From Trebouxia sp. TZW2008 (Eukaryota; Chlorophyta; Trebouxiophyceae; Trebouxiales; Trebouxiaceae), in NCBI GenBank assembly GCA_002118135.1, contig BDIU01000053.1:186001-250000 (forward strand): a stretch of 64,000 nt of DNA, written 5' to 3'. A program made the translations under genes and the position numbers. Shown one piece after another: positions 11,762 to 24,900 of the stretch (its first letter is position 1; each line of letters starts with the position of its first letter). The notes under the pieces are model-generated. The model was not told where the DNA came from. It worked only from the letters and a program-made list of their open reading frames with translations, and searched no databases.

Positions 11762-14700
11762 ATGCCTCGGTGGGTCGAGCACGAGTCGGACGAGGATGCC
11801 GCTAGCACATCTGATGACGACGCTGAAATGGCGCAACATATCGCACCGCAACAGGCTGCAAAGCGAAAAGCACCTGCTCCCGAAGATGCACCAACCAGCA
11901 ACAAGAAAGTCAAGCTGTCCATCTCATTGAGTCGAGCAAAAATGGAATGCCATGTAGGACTGCTAGCGCAGGACATTCCTTTTCGCTGCTCAACTAACCT
12001 CTCCTGCCAGATCTGTCAAGCTTGACTCATCACTCTGCAGGTATGCGGGCAGAAGGGTCATTGTGCTGGCTTTGTGGGCTCTGTATATCAAGATTGCCCC
12101 AACAAACCTTGCTACTTGTGCAAGCAGCCTGGCCACACCACCATGACGTGTCCCTACAGAATCGCACCAGAGCATGGCTGCACACAAGCTGCTTCTGTCT
12201 CTGGAGATACCTTGCTTCAAGCAGTGCAAAGGCGGGAATTGAGTGGCAGGTGAGCTCTCGCTCTCGCTCTCTCATTGCTCATGTTGCTTGCGTGGTTGCT
12301 TGCTTGCTTGCACGGACAATAAATTGTTTACCGCTTGCACTTGAAAGCTCTTTGCTCTCTGTGATCATCACTGTCCATGACAACAGTTGTGGCTGTGCAG
12401 CACATCAAGAATACCAGTGCAAACACCAATTCAGTGGCAAGTGGACACAGCTGTGTTACGCCTGCACTCACGCCGCTGCACGTGTTTAGAGTTTCACCCG
12501 ACAAGGGATAACATCGTTTTGAGTGGCGACAAGAAGGGTCAGGTGGCAATCTGGGACCATGCAAAGGTGTATGATAGGACAGTGTACAACCTGAACAAGG
12601 CGCTGACCAACAATCTGCGCTTCTTGCCTGGTTCAGACGGGATGCAGTGTTGCTCAGCCTCCTCAGATGGCACTTTGAAGGTGAGAGCCCCAATGGTCTA
12701 AAAAATTGAAGTACGGTAACTTCTCTTTGTAAGGACACTCAGTGTAAGGACATTCTCAATGTAAGGACGATGCAACTGGTACTCAATCACTGCATTCTGA
12801 CCTCTGAGCAAGGATGAAATCAGGACAACTTCATTGGAAACCAAAGCAGTCAGTACAAGGAGAAGTCATGATAGTCTGCTAGCTTCATGTGAATGCACTG
12901 CTTGAACTGCATGTCAGCCTATGGCACAAAAATCGAAACAAAGAGTACCTGCTGCCACAAGCTGTGTGCAAACACACACAGCTCTCTGCATGCACCCACA
13001 CAACTGCCCCGCTGTTGCTGCCATCTATGCATCATGTTGCTGCAACTATCCGACTGCATGCGCTTCATGGCAGTCAAGGCTGATCAAGTTGCGCTTGTCA
13101 TGCTTGGTAGTTTGCACCATGCAAGTCAAAGTGATCATGATCGTGTGTGCAGAGCTTTGACATTGAGACAGGCTGTGACACAGAGCTGTTGAATCTGAAT
13201 CCAGATGGCTGGATAGAGGGTGTCAGCAATGAGCGGAATTGGAAAATGTTGTACGGCATGGATGTCAGCTGGCACCGTAACATGATCCTTGCTGGCGACA
13301 GTCATGGCGTTGTGCATGTAGTTGACCCCAGGGCAAACCAGGCCATCATTGGAACGCATCAGTTGCATAAGAAGGGAAACAAAGTAGGCTCTATTGCATG
13401 CTCTATTTTCACCTGTGCACTATATGCTGTGCGCATGCCCTCGGATTTGCTGAAGATGGTGTTTGCAAACAGCACCATTTGGAATATTCTATGCATCTAC
13501 TTGGACGTTTGTCCACCTGTGGTCACGATCTTTTCACAGACGTGTTGTTGGGTTTACATGAAAGTTGTCTGCTGACGCTTTGCAGTGCATGATGCAAAGC
13601 TTCGAGAGAGGTGCAGCTTCTGTATCACAGGCTCTTGTTGACTGCAAACGGCATGTCCTGAAGCATGAATGTGTGCTCAACAGGTTAACAGTGTTCATGT
13701 GAACCCAATCGACTCCAACATGATGGTGAGTGCCTCCAATGATTGGAGTGTGCGCTTGAACGATGTCCGCATGCTAGGCACTGCTCCTTCAGATAGCAAA
13801 GGTAAGCTATGCCAGCTGGTCTGCCCTTTACAAGCAGGGAAGGCTTACTGTTTCTGCTGCATTTGATGTCAGACTTGATGTCCTCTCATGGACTTGGGCA
13901 GATCACCAGAAGCATGTTCTGTACTTCCTTAGCTTGTACACAACTGCGGAAGGCATATTGATCTGTCAAAGCCTGTTTTACAAGGCTGTGTTTGCTATAA
14001 GACCTGAGCCGTGAGTTGTTGCTTTGAGCCGTAAGTTGTTACTTGACCGCTCAGCTGCCAATCATTCAGCAATGTGTTCAAGAAGCTGATTTGCGAGCTT
14101 GTTCTATATGCGCCAGTAAGCTCGTTCAAGAGGTAAGTTTTGCTTTCTTGTTGTTGTATGGCTTCACTTGGACTTGTAACACCTGCATATAGTCGTTGCC
14201 ACTATGTGGCACATGCGATCAGCCTTGTTGGCTTGCTCAAGCATGAAATTATTCCTCTCTCTCTCTATCATGCAGAATTGCTGCGTTTAAGACTGCTGTT
14301 ACAAACTTGCGTCATCTGAAGTTGCGTCTTGCCATTGTAGGCAAAGGCTTGGCTGCCTCTAGTGAAGTTGCTTGCATTGAGCACCCAAGGCTGGTCAATT
14401 CAGCATACTTCAGTCCACAAACCGGCAGCAAGCTAATGACCACATGCATAGACAACCGCGTGAGGGTGTGGGACTATCTGCACAGCGTTGACAAGCCTTG
14501 TGACCGGGAGATTGTGCACAGCCATGACTTCAACCGATATCTGACTCCCTTCAGGGCAGAGTGGGACCCCAAAGATCCACATGAACGCCTTCTGGTTGTT
14601 GGCAGGTGAGTCAACTGGTGACAGTGCTGCTGTTGGAGATGTATCAATGAGCAGCACTTTTGGCAGCAAGCGACTGTTTGGACTGGTAGCGGGATTCAAT

Positions 14701-15605
14701 CTGTCAAGACATCTAAGAACATGTACCTGTAATCAGCAGCAATAATAATTTGGAAGACAGGTTTCAGCATGTATGAGGTAATGTCTTCTTCAGGTCTGCT
14801 GTGCTTGATTATACCAACAGAGCAAATGTTCAGTCTGCGTGGTGTCTCATCATCACGGCTACAACAGCTCAGAGCAAAGAAAGCAAGCTTGTTGAGGCTT
14901 TCCTTATCTGTAAAGCCTATCCTATGCGCACAGCCAATGATGCATGCTGCTTTGCAACAGGTACATCAGTGAAGACTTTGGTGGTGTGGCACTGCACCCC
15001 ATTGACTTGCTGGATGCTGCAAGTGGCAGGCAGTTGGCTCAGCTGACTGACCCCAACCTGGAGACCATCTGCCCCGTCAACAAGCCTCACCCTAGACAAG
15101 ACATCATTGTCAGTGGCTCCTCCAGATCTTTGTTTGCGTGGAAACCCACACCGCAAGGTCAGTGGGTCCTGCTCTTGTTTACATTGTTGTGTCCGGGAAG
15201 AGCTCATGATGTCATCCCATCTGATATGACGTCTTGCATGGCGTTTGGGCTATCATGGCGTGCACTTTTGGCCTGTCTAAATATAATTTGTGGCTTCCAC
15301 TGCTGTGGCCATGTAACGCTGACAAGCAGCTGGTATGTGCACTTTACAGCCCAAAGTGTCAATGCATGCTTTTAAGATGTTGCAGCTGACAGTCTACGCT
15401 TTGTGTATGATATACGTAGCAGTCTCTGCTTTCTCATGATGCAGATGAAGTAGACCGGGACAGTCTTGGCGTCTCAGCCAGCAGCAGTGCAGCATCAGGT
15501 GACACAACAGTTCTGGCTGGCTCAGCCAACTACGTGTTCTTTGATGCTGATGAGGCTGCTAATCAGAAGCAGCAGAAAAAGAAAGGCAAGGGCAAGAAGG
15601 AGTAA
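11762..15605 (+). CDS. DDB2: Damaged DNA-binding protein 2 (DDB2), WD40 protein with N-terminal zinc knuckle
   Basis: Eight exons close in phase: 11762..11953, 12041..12249, 12401..12680, 13153..13383, 13684..13801, 14341..14605, 14961..15157 and 15445..15605. The product has an acidic/basic N terminus, then a CCHC knuckle (CYLCKQPGHTTMTC) preceded by VCGQKGHCAGFVG as in plant DDB2, then WD40 blades beginning LHSRRCTCLEFHPTRDN and SGDKKGQVAIWD, and a Lys-rich tail. In plants and animals DDB2 binds UV photoproducts and recruits the DDB1-CUL4 ubiquitin ligase for global-genome nucleotide excision repair in the nucleus. The blade that normally carries the WDxR (DWD) DDB1-contact motif reads LNDVR, so the Trp is Asn. 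Intron 3 contains a MITE-like element. The start MPRWVEHESDEDAAS is the first ATG of the open frame. Confidence 0.93.
12715..12870. mobile_element. MITE-like element with short terminal inverted repeats
   Basis: About 155 bp in DDB2 intron 3. The left end ACTTCTCTTTGTA (12719-12731) and right end TACAAGGAGAAGT (12854-12866) are inverted repeats with one mismatch. The interior contains repeated GTAAGGACA motifs. Related sequence occurs at about 25165-25320 and, in the opposite orientation, around 3660-3830. No transposase is encoded. Target-site duplications were not established. Confidence 0.55.
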
Positions 15606-15903
15606 GCAAGGCCCAGACTACATAATGGTGTTCAGAAGACAATCTATTCCCGCCCATGATGAATACAGTTCAGCTTTTTGATACATACACACTGTCAGTC
15701 ACTTGTGGTACAGACGCCCTGCTAGCTTTCACATTTGTTGATGACGCAGAACAGTTGCATAACCCCTTGTCACCTCTCTCAGGCACTTTGTTGAGGATGT
15801 TTTGCTATGTTGCTGTATGTTTTGACTCATTTCAGGAGTGTTGATTGAACGGATTGGACCACTTGTTGAGTTTCGACCAGGTGGCTGACTGGCCCTATGC
15901 TTG
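15606..15903. other. Convergent spacer between DDB2 and PHD gene
   Basis: The two stop codons face each other across 298 bp. Nothing else is seen. Confidence 0.6.
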
Positions 15904-18900
15904 TCACTCATTGCCACTGATGGTGCCTGAGGTTAGTCTATGTGCTGGAATATACATGAAACCCTTGGGCAGTTTTTTATTTGTTGCTGCAGCTTCTGTG
16001 CTTGTCATGAGGCGTTCTCTGTCTACCTTGACCTGACCAGACTTACTACGGCTTCCAGACTTTTTCTTCTTGTTATTTCGTGATGCGACCTCCTCTTGTT
16101 CATCTGCACCATCATGACAATCTGTATCCTGCATGACTTTGCCAGCGCTCAAGCTTGATGCCAGAGTACTTGTGCAATATGCACCTGCCATGACTGCTCA
16201 GGGTGTGCAACAGACAATGTGGTACAGACACAATATCCACAATAGTTGGCATCGCAGAGCTGCACGCATTCACAGTTGCAATTGTGATCACACATGTAGC
16301 TTTGAGACTTGGCAGGATACATATGACGTCTAAAATTCGGAAGGCACGTGTGCTTTCAGATTCTTGAGGACACGTGTGGCATTCAGACTGTCGAGTATAT
16401 GACCTGTATCCAGATCACGCTTGCGTTTGCTGGCCACATCCTGTGACCCCTCCGTTTGCGCAGCAAGCTTCACTTTCTTCAGCCTGCCCCAGCCCACTGA
16501 TGTTGGCTTGCTGTGAGCAGCACTGCTACCAGGTAAATCAGCAGCAGCAGCGGTAGCGGCACCAGCACCGGCAACGTCAGCTGCCTGCTCTGGCAGATGT
16601 GATGGACCTTGCAGATTGGACTCAGGTTGAGCATGGGGTTGGGGCTGTGGCTGAGGGGCTGGGGAGCCCTGTGGCTGAGGTAGGGGGTTGGGAGGGGGGT
16701 GTGCCAGCTGGTGCTGGTGGTTGATGGCTGCCACTGGGTCTGCAAGCTGTGCTTGCTGCAGCTCTGCTGTGCTGCGAGCAACTGCACAGCACAGCAAAGG
16801 CTTTGCAGCTTTGTGTGTTGGCAGTTGTTGGGCAACTCGGCACACACAGCAGGTGGAGAGATGCACGCTTCCTGCTGAGGCGTTAAATTGACAATTTGAT
16901 AGCTGAACATGCCAGGTATACATGTTGCAATGTCTATGCTATGGTCATGCATTTGGCCATGCATTCCAGACCCTGTACCTGGCAAAGTACATGGCAAAAG
17001 CTTTACCTCCAGAAGCAAGGGAGTCCAAAGTGTGACAAGCAGGCACAGCCTCCAGCAGTATGGAAAGGCAACTCACTGTCTCTCTTGAGGCGCTCCCGCT
17101 TTGAGACGCGTTCCAGCAGCAGCCTGAGGCGCTCCAGCTCCAGGCGTATGCCCGCCAGCTGCCTCTGCTGCCCCTCCCTAGCCGCTAGAGCCTGTAAAGC
17201 TTCCTGATTGGCTGCCTTATCCTTCTGCTGCCGTGCCTCTTTGGCTGGCATACCCACCACCTACATAAGCAGCAATTTTATGCCATTTGGTTTACTGCCA
17301 GCCCTATCCTTCTGAGTTCATGCCTACCACCTGGTCAAGCACAAAGTTTTAGCTATCATGTAAAATGATGTGCCTCCCTAGCCGCTAGAGCCTGTAGGGC
17401 CTCCTGATTGGCTGCCTTACCCTTTGAGTTGCACGTCTGCTGGGCTGCTACCTACTACCTGCACAAGAGCAAAGTCTCTGCTGCACAGCTTATTGGCATG
17501 CAATGGCCTGTGGTCCTGTCCTGGCTGGCCGCCTCCTGCTGTTTGTGTGCCTCCTTGGCTGGCATGCTCGCCACATGCATAAGCAGATGGCATGGCTCGC
17601 AGATGGCGTGGCTCGCAGATGGCATGGTTGCGAGCCATGCCATCTGGCTGGCACATCTAGCTGGCTCACAAAGGCATGCCCACCATCCCAAGTCCCGAAA
17701 CTCCATCATTGGCTTGGGCCTGCTGACTGTGCTGCACACAGCAAGCCTTGTAGGATGCCTTGTTGCCAGCCTGCCTGAGGGCCAGATACTACTCGTTGTT
17801 GAAATCGCAAATGAGGTGGGTTTGCACTATACAGTATTTCAACTACTGGGCAGCATATTGCAATGATAGATCAAAAGCAGGCAATGGGTGAACTGACCTC
17901 AACTCCCAGACCCAAGTCTCTATCCTTAGCTCGCGCCTGCTGACTGTGCTGCACACAGAACGCCTTGTAGGACACCTTATTGCCGGCCTGCCTGATAGCC
18001 AGATACTGCCCATTGTTGCGTCCGCACATGGGGTGGAAAGTGACTGAGCAGTGGCTGTGACTGCATCTGATGACTGCACCATCGCTGCTGCGGCCACAGA
18101 CTGAGCACATGACTCCCAGTCTGTCCGCGCTGATGTCACTGAGGCCTTGGAAGGCGTTGCAGATGTTGCCGGGGATGACGCTGAGCTCAGGCTGCCACAG
18201 GGCGTCCACCTATACAGAAGACACAATAGGTGAGGCAGGCAGGGTGGTGGCGGCACATGGCTTAGACAGTGACTGAGAAGTGGCTGTGACTGCATCGGAT
18301 GACTGCGCCATCGCTGCTGCGGCCACAGACCGAGCACATGACTCCCAGTCTGTCCGCGCTGATGTCACTGAGGCCCTGGACGTCGTTGCAGATGTTGCCG
18401 GGGATGACGCTGAGCTCTGGCTGCCACAGGACGTCCACCTGTGCGATAGACGCAAAAGGTGAGGCAGGACAAGCAGCATGGTGTACTGCCTGTCATGTGG
18501 CATACTCCCATTCTGTCTGTGCTTATCTCATTGAGGCAGGCAGAGTGGCATGGGGCCTGCTTCCAATCATAACGCTGTCGTAAAACATTCTGTGTAGGCC
18601 ATGGGGGCGTCTACCTCTACAGTTGACAATGTGCATGCAAGGGTTGCTATCAATAGTGCATTTGAAAGCAATCTGATTGACAGGGCAGAGGGCGCATTGG
18701 ACAGCCTTGGACCTGCCCTGAACTTAAGTCTACCAACATAGCCTTGTCAGGCAGCTGCTGCTTGACTTCTCTACTTGCTAGCCTAACAGCAATCACAGCA
18801 TCACTGGCATGTAACTGCTATCAGATTGCTGACCTCATGCATCCAAGCATTGCCATCAGCAGTGCGTCTAAACGCGCCCTGCCGGACAGGGCAGAGGGCA

Positions 18901-21900
18901 CACTGAACAGCTTTGGAGCCGCCCTGAAGCTGACCACCTTGCACTTCCCAGCGGGGCGGCCGGATCTTGGCCTGAGGTATGCCCTGCTGCCGCTGCTCTT
19001 CTTCATGCACTTTACACGGCCAGCACAGCCATTCACCTGTACACAGGCACAGTCTCACAACTTGAGAAAGGAACAGTTTATGTCATGCATGGTCCAAGGG
19101 GGGAGGTTTAGAGCTGTAGGCTATTCCACTATATGCATATTTACCCTGAACTTGTGATGCTGCTCATGCCCCTGCCTGTGCATGTCACTTGCAATTTCAG
19201 CACCACAGTCAACAGACAAGCAAGTTTTTTGTCAAGATGCACATATGTTGTTGACATTGGCAGCCTTCAACAAGGCTTACAGCACCATCTGCACCCTGGT
19301 GCAGCCCAAGCATAGATGGTGTTCAACAGGCAGTTATCTGCTAGAAAGTCACTATCCAAGTGCCACCTTTGTTTGCTGAGGATTTGCAATGTGAGACATT
19401 TGCACCTTTGCCAGCACCCATGTGCATAGCTGTAGCATCCATTCTGAACTTTAAGCTCTGTGAGAACGATACTCCAGAATGGCTAATGCAGCTATGCATG
19501 TGGGTGCTCGCAAATTTGGCTCAGCAAACTTGGCAGGCAGACTGATGCATTTGCAGACACAATCTTCTGTGAAATCGTGATGAAGCCTTTGCAGGCTGTC
19601 AACGCTGCATGCTTGATATGACCTACATTTCCCTTGATGCACGGCTCAACTTGACATCAATGGAGAGAAGACACTACACACAGAGTCTGCAATCAAGGGA
19701 AGAAGCTGCGGCAGAGAAGAAGACTAGCTAGTTGACTTGGCAACATTGCAAACAAGACTACACACACAGGCTTTCAATACATAAGAAAGCACAGCTGTGT
19801 AGGACAGCACTGGCATGACTGATCAAGACTGACAGGCAGGGTACCTGCAGGGATGTCGTTCAGGCCATAGCACTTCTGCTATACAGCCTTGTTGCACCGC
19901 TCGCATAAGACGTTGAGGCTAGACACCAAAGGCATTGGCACCACAGCAAGTGATGGCAGCAGACAGCAACATTGGCACGTGACTGACTGGGAGAATACCT
20001 GCAGGAATATCGTCCACACCATAGCACTTCTGATGGACTGCAATGTCGCACCGCTCGCAGAAAACGATGAGGTTGGGGGCCACAGACAGGCCTCCACTGC
20101 AGACTGCACACATAGCCTCTTCATCTTCTGTGCGGCCAGCCAACACATCCTTCAGCTCTCCTGTCATGAAAGGACCCTGAAGCAGCAAAAGATGGAATTG
20201 TTGACATGCCTTAGCCAGCCAACAAGGCTGATGCATGTGCCAAACAATGGCAATGAATATGTTACCAGCATGAGCACCGCATCACCATGGCCACACCCCA
20301 AGCAAGAGTTGACCATAATCAATGACATGGTACTGGGAGAAACCGGTCACACAAGCATAGCACTTGCTTGCAATCACACGCTTGACCTCAACATATGTCA
20401 TTGAGCATCCACACGCATAAGTTGATGCCGGATGTGCATTGATGGCTGACCTGATATGCTTTGCTGATGCTGTCACCAGCAAAGGCTCCTGGTATACGAC
20501 CAGCGGCAGTGCGGGGCGCCTCCTTGGCTTCACTGTGCTGCACAGCTTTGAGAGCCTCCCTGTGTGCTTGCTCGCGCTTGTCACGAGTCTTGCTACGCTT
20601 GATGGCACGCATTTTCTGCAGCACATGGGAACCAAGGTGTTTGAGGCGGGTCATTTGCGGTTTCTGCTGCACAAGGGTACAAAGGGTTATGAGACGGGAG
20701 CAGTGACCTTTTCTGCAGCACACAGGGACACGCATAGTGAATACGTAGAAAGACTAAGGTATGTGATACAGGGGTTTGGTGATAACTTCACATGGGCATG
20801 CTGACAATTTTGTGGGTGTCTGGTCTCTAGGGGATTTCCCAAGGTGTGTCCAGACGAAGTGATACAGCTGCAGGTGCACAAAAATACTAACAAAGTTCTG
20901 AATCCCTTACTATTGCTGGTGGCAAGTCTTTGAGGAGAAAACTTGGAACTTGGATGTGCACGGACATGCTATATCAATTATTTGGATTTCTGGGCATTGC
21001 AGCAACTGCACAAGACTGTGATACACAAGGACAGTGTGAGGAGCAGTGCATGATGGCGTAGATGTCAGCACCAAAGCTATGCAGAGAGTGTTGAAGCAAT
21101 AAGGGCTGCGCTTGTCAGCACACATATGTTGCAGTGCCAAATCAGTCAGACTGCCCAGATGCAAGTCTGGCAAAGAGTGCACACTAGAGACTTGGCAGTG
21201 CGCAATCTTTGAGCAATTTTTGCAAGTTCACAAGACTCTGCCCTGCTGAGTCTCCAGAATGCACTGTCACACAAACAGCTACACAGCCTAGACCTCCCAG
21301 GACCTGCCTGTACTCGGTAGTATTCAAGATCTGCGGCAGTAATGTCAACATGGACGTTTGAGATGGCAGCAGCTCTGCATGCAAATTACTGCATGGCATC
21401 TGTGGCTGCAACAGTTGATCTGTGTGTTGTGCTTGGTGACAGATTGCACACAAAGGCCTCAAGTAAAACTTCTGCAATGGAACACCACAGAAATGGTGTT
21501 GAGAAAGACGGCACAGGCTGGCAATGCAGACTGGCTTGACATTGCACTGATCTGCACCCTGAGCTGCCATGTCAAGCACTGCCACAGGCCAAAGTCTCGC
21601 CAGCTGGCAGCCCTTGATGTACTCAGCCGCAAAGCTGCGCTCATTGTTTGCAGCGGCGCTTCAGTTTGGCTTACTGTTGCACTGATGCAGTTGTTGTCAG
21701 CTGCCGAGTTACACCTTAGCAGGCAAGCCTTACCAGCTGTTAGCTCTGAACAGATACTCAGCGGCAAAGCCTTGCTCCTGTGCTGCTTATGCCTGATGAG
21801 GCTGTCTTCCAGCAGAAAGCAGAGTTGAAATGCCTCAAATTGTCTGATCTTTGCCCTGATGAGCACAATAAGGCATGCGCAGGAAGCCTTACCAGCTGGT

Positions 21901-24900
21901 AGCCCTTGACATATTCAGCTGCAAAGCTGCGGTCCTCTGCAGCTTGTGTCTGGTGAGGCAGGTCCTCCACTAAGCGCTGCACAGCCGCAGACATGCGCTG
22001 CCGGTTGATGATCTCCTGCTGCAGCAGCTCTGCCTGCAGGAAGACATACACAATGCAATGCAGGAGAATGAGGAGATGACACGTCAAGAATAAGACAAAA
22101 TCGTCATGCTGTCCCCTCAAACATGGCCAAGTGCTCAAGCGTGATACATCATGGCACAGACCCCAATGGGCTGCCGTGTGCTTGCACAGCATGTACACAA
22201 TATGGACAGACTCACCATTTGGCTCACAGACATGAGAGCAATATATGCTATGTAGCAACGGGTGGTATGTGCTTGTGGCGAGAGGTCAGATGGTTACAAG
22301 CTGGAGCAAAACGTGCACTTTGTGTACTAACAATGCAATTTACACTGCCAGCAGCTGTGATCAGTGTAATCAATGCTTCATTCATGCCTGAGCTGAGACC
22401 TTGGTCTGCGCAGGATGTGAAAAAATCAAGGTGATGCAGTAATCACGCAAAATCTACACACCATTTAACATTTCCAATGCCACCAGAGGCAATGGCAACA
22501 ACAATGACAACCACATGTTCCAGCATGATTGTCAGGTGCATTAACAAAAGAACAAGTTCACAGGAACAAGTCAAGGTATCACCTGCAGCGCTAGCAGCTC
22601 TGCCAGCACCTCATCATCGGGCGCTGTGGCCAGCACGTCTGGGTGGCCCTGCAGCTTCAGCCATTCCTCCTCCCTGCTCAGCTCAGGAGGCCCTGCGTCC
22701 AACAAACCGCGATATGTCAAGACCTGTGTTACCTACAGCTATTGCCACAACAGCCATAACGTGAAATCAACGCCAGGTTTTGCAGCATTGCTCTGTGCAC
22801 CCAATGCATAATGAACCATCAGTAGAGTATAACAGATTGATCCAGCAGCAGAACGCAGCAGGGACTGCTGACCTGCAGCTATGGCTGCAGCAACAGCCAA
22901 GGCAGCCTGGTCCTTCCGCAGGTCCGCCTGCGGTGCAGGGCTGTGTTTGTGTGCCGCCTTCTTGGCAGGCGGCTTCTGCATGCTGGCAGAGGCTTTCAGC
23001 TCAGGCTTCCTGTTGCCCGCCAGCAGGCTGTAGTTGATGCTGGTGCGCTGCCGTCCTAGAGGCCGGCTGCTGCTCTTGTGGCTTGGCCCTGCTGCTGCAT
23101 TGCTGTTCTGGCGGTCTAGCCACTGCTGGGAAGCAGCAGTACCTGCGCACACCACAGGCTGCCATTGAGTCTGCCTGTTCTGCTGATGTGCCTTGTAATG
23201 TTTGATTAGTGACCCAAGTGTAACGTATGACAGATCAATTTGCTCTTGTTCTCAGCATGCCTTCATCCATAGCGAGTCTTGTCGTGCATCGCTGTTCTGA
23301 CAATCTGCAACTGCTGGGTACAGTTGTGCCTGCACCACTGCAGCCTGTCAGTACGTGTGCTTTGGGGCATGATGACAAAAGTGACAGATGACAAGTGCCA
23401 GAAAGCCTGGTCACTCTGAATCAGCTTGCTAGTGAGGGTGCATGATCACGTGTGAACTCACTGCGTCACCATTTTGAGTGTTTGTGAAACTGTACTGGTC
23501 AAGTTGAGGGGCCATTTGTACAGGGCACTATACCTACTGGGGTGTAGGGCTCACTGCCTGCTGGGGTGTCCAGCATCTGACTGGCAGAGAAGCCAGACAC
23601 AGCCGGCACTGCCTGGTCGCCTTCAACCTGCCCTGCAACTGCCTGCACAGCCGTATCATCAGTGCAATCTATAGTACCCTGCCCTCCTCTGCTGGTCAGC
23701 TGATGCTGCTGGTGCTGCTGCCGCTGCTGTGACTGCTCTGGCTGCTGTATTTGCTGCTGCTGCTGCTGTGCCTGCTGCTGCTGCTGGTGATGGTGATGAT
23801 GAGAAGGAGCCTGAGAAGGGTTTGAGGCGTCAAGGCTAGTGGCAAGGGCTGTGGAGGCTAGTCGTGGGGTGTGAGCTACAGTGGTGTCGGGTGAGGGGTT
23901 GCGCTGTGTGGCAGTGTCTGTCTCAATGCCGGGGGCGGATGTGCCTCCAGAGAGGCCAGAAGGAGACCCAGAGGCTGCTCCTGAAGCCGCTGCAGCGGTG
24001 GACCTGCCATTCATCAACATCATTCATTCATTCATTCATTGATTTCATTACATTCCATTCATTCTAGATGTATGCTGGACAGGCTCAACAGGCCCAGCTA
24101 GGCACATATTGGAGCAATCACGTTTCAAGGATGGTACACACAGCACAGGACCAAACAGGTTGGAGACAGTTGATTCATCAACATCATTGCTCAATTTTGA
24201 CAGCGCAAATTACTTTGCGCCGACGATAGATTTGGAACTTGACTAGCATCGTACCTGTCCTTACCTTGTGCACAGCCATGGCTGCAAACAATCTGACTGT
24301 GTCTCTTGCATTACATCATTGCATCACTGCATGCATGGATGCAAGCATGTGATCAATGCTGAATGAGCAGCTGATGGAATCCAGCTTGTGATGACAACAA
24401 CAATCAGCTATGTCTAACTTGATTTTGCTGCTTCCTTTGTGTGCTTTGCACAAGTTTCAGGGCAGTACTACAGTGATTTCTTGATGTAACAAATGCGTGT
24501 TTGCTCAAGAGATTAATAACCACACCGAGTTGTCACTACTCACAAGTACCATTGCAGTCAGAATGCTGCGCTTGATTCCCACTTTCATTGTTATCACATC
24601 AATAGCGTCGCTATATCACGTTTCACGACAAAAAGAATAATACTATAGTCTGACCTGCCATGCTTGAGGGAAACTGGGTGGGGGTTCAGCACATACTCAG
24701 CAAGGGGCTGCCTCAGGACCCATTGTGTGTGAGGGTGAATGGACTCGTCTGCCATTTCAGACCAAGCCTTGGCAGGGCTCTCACTCTGCATGCATGTGGA
24801 ACAATTCGTCTATTCTTGAAGGCAAATTCTGATCAGCTGCCTTTGGTTGCCAGACACATTCACATGTGCTTACAAGCCAGCAAGTCCAATGAGTCACACC

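Noticed and set aside
11476..12025. Several + and minus open frames upstream of and over DDB2 exon 1.
   Set aside because: Shadows of DDB2 exon 1 or promoter sequence with no splice logic.
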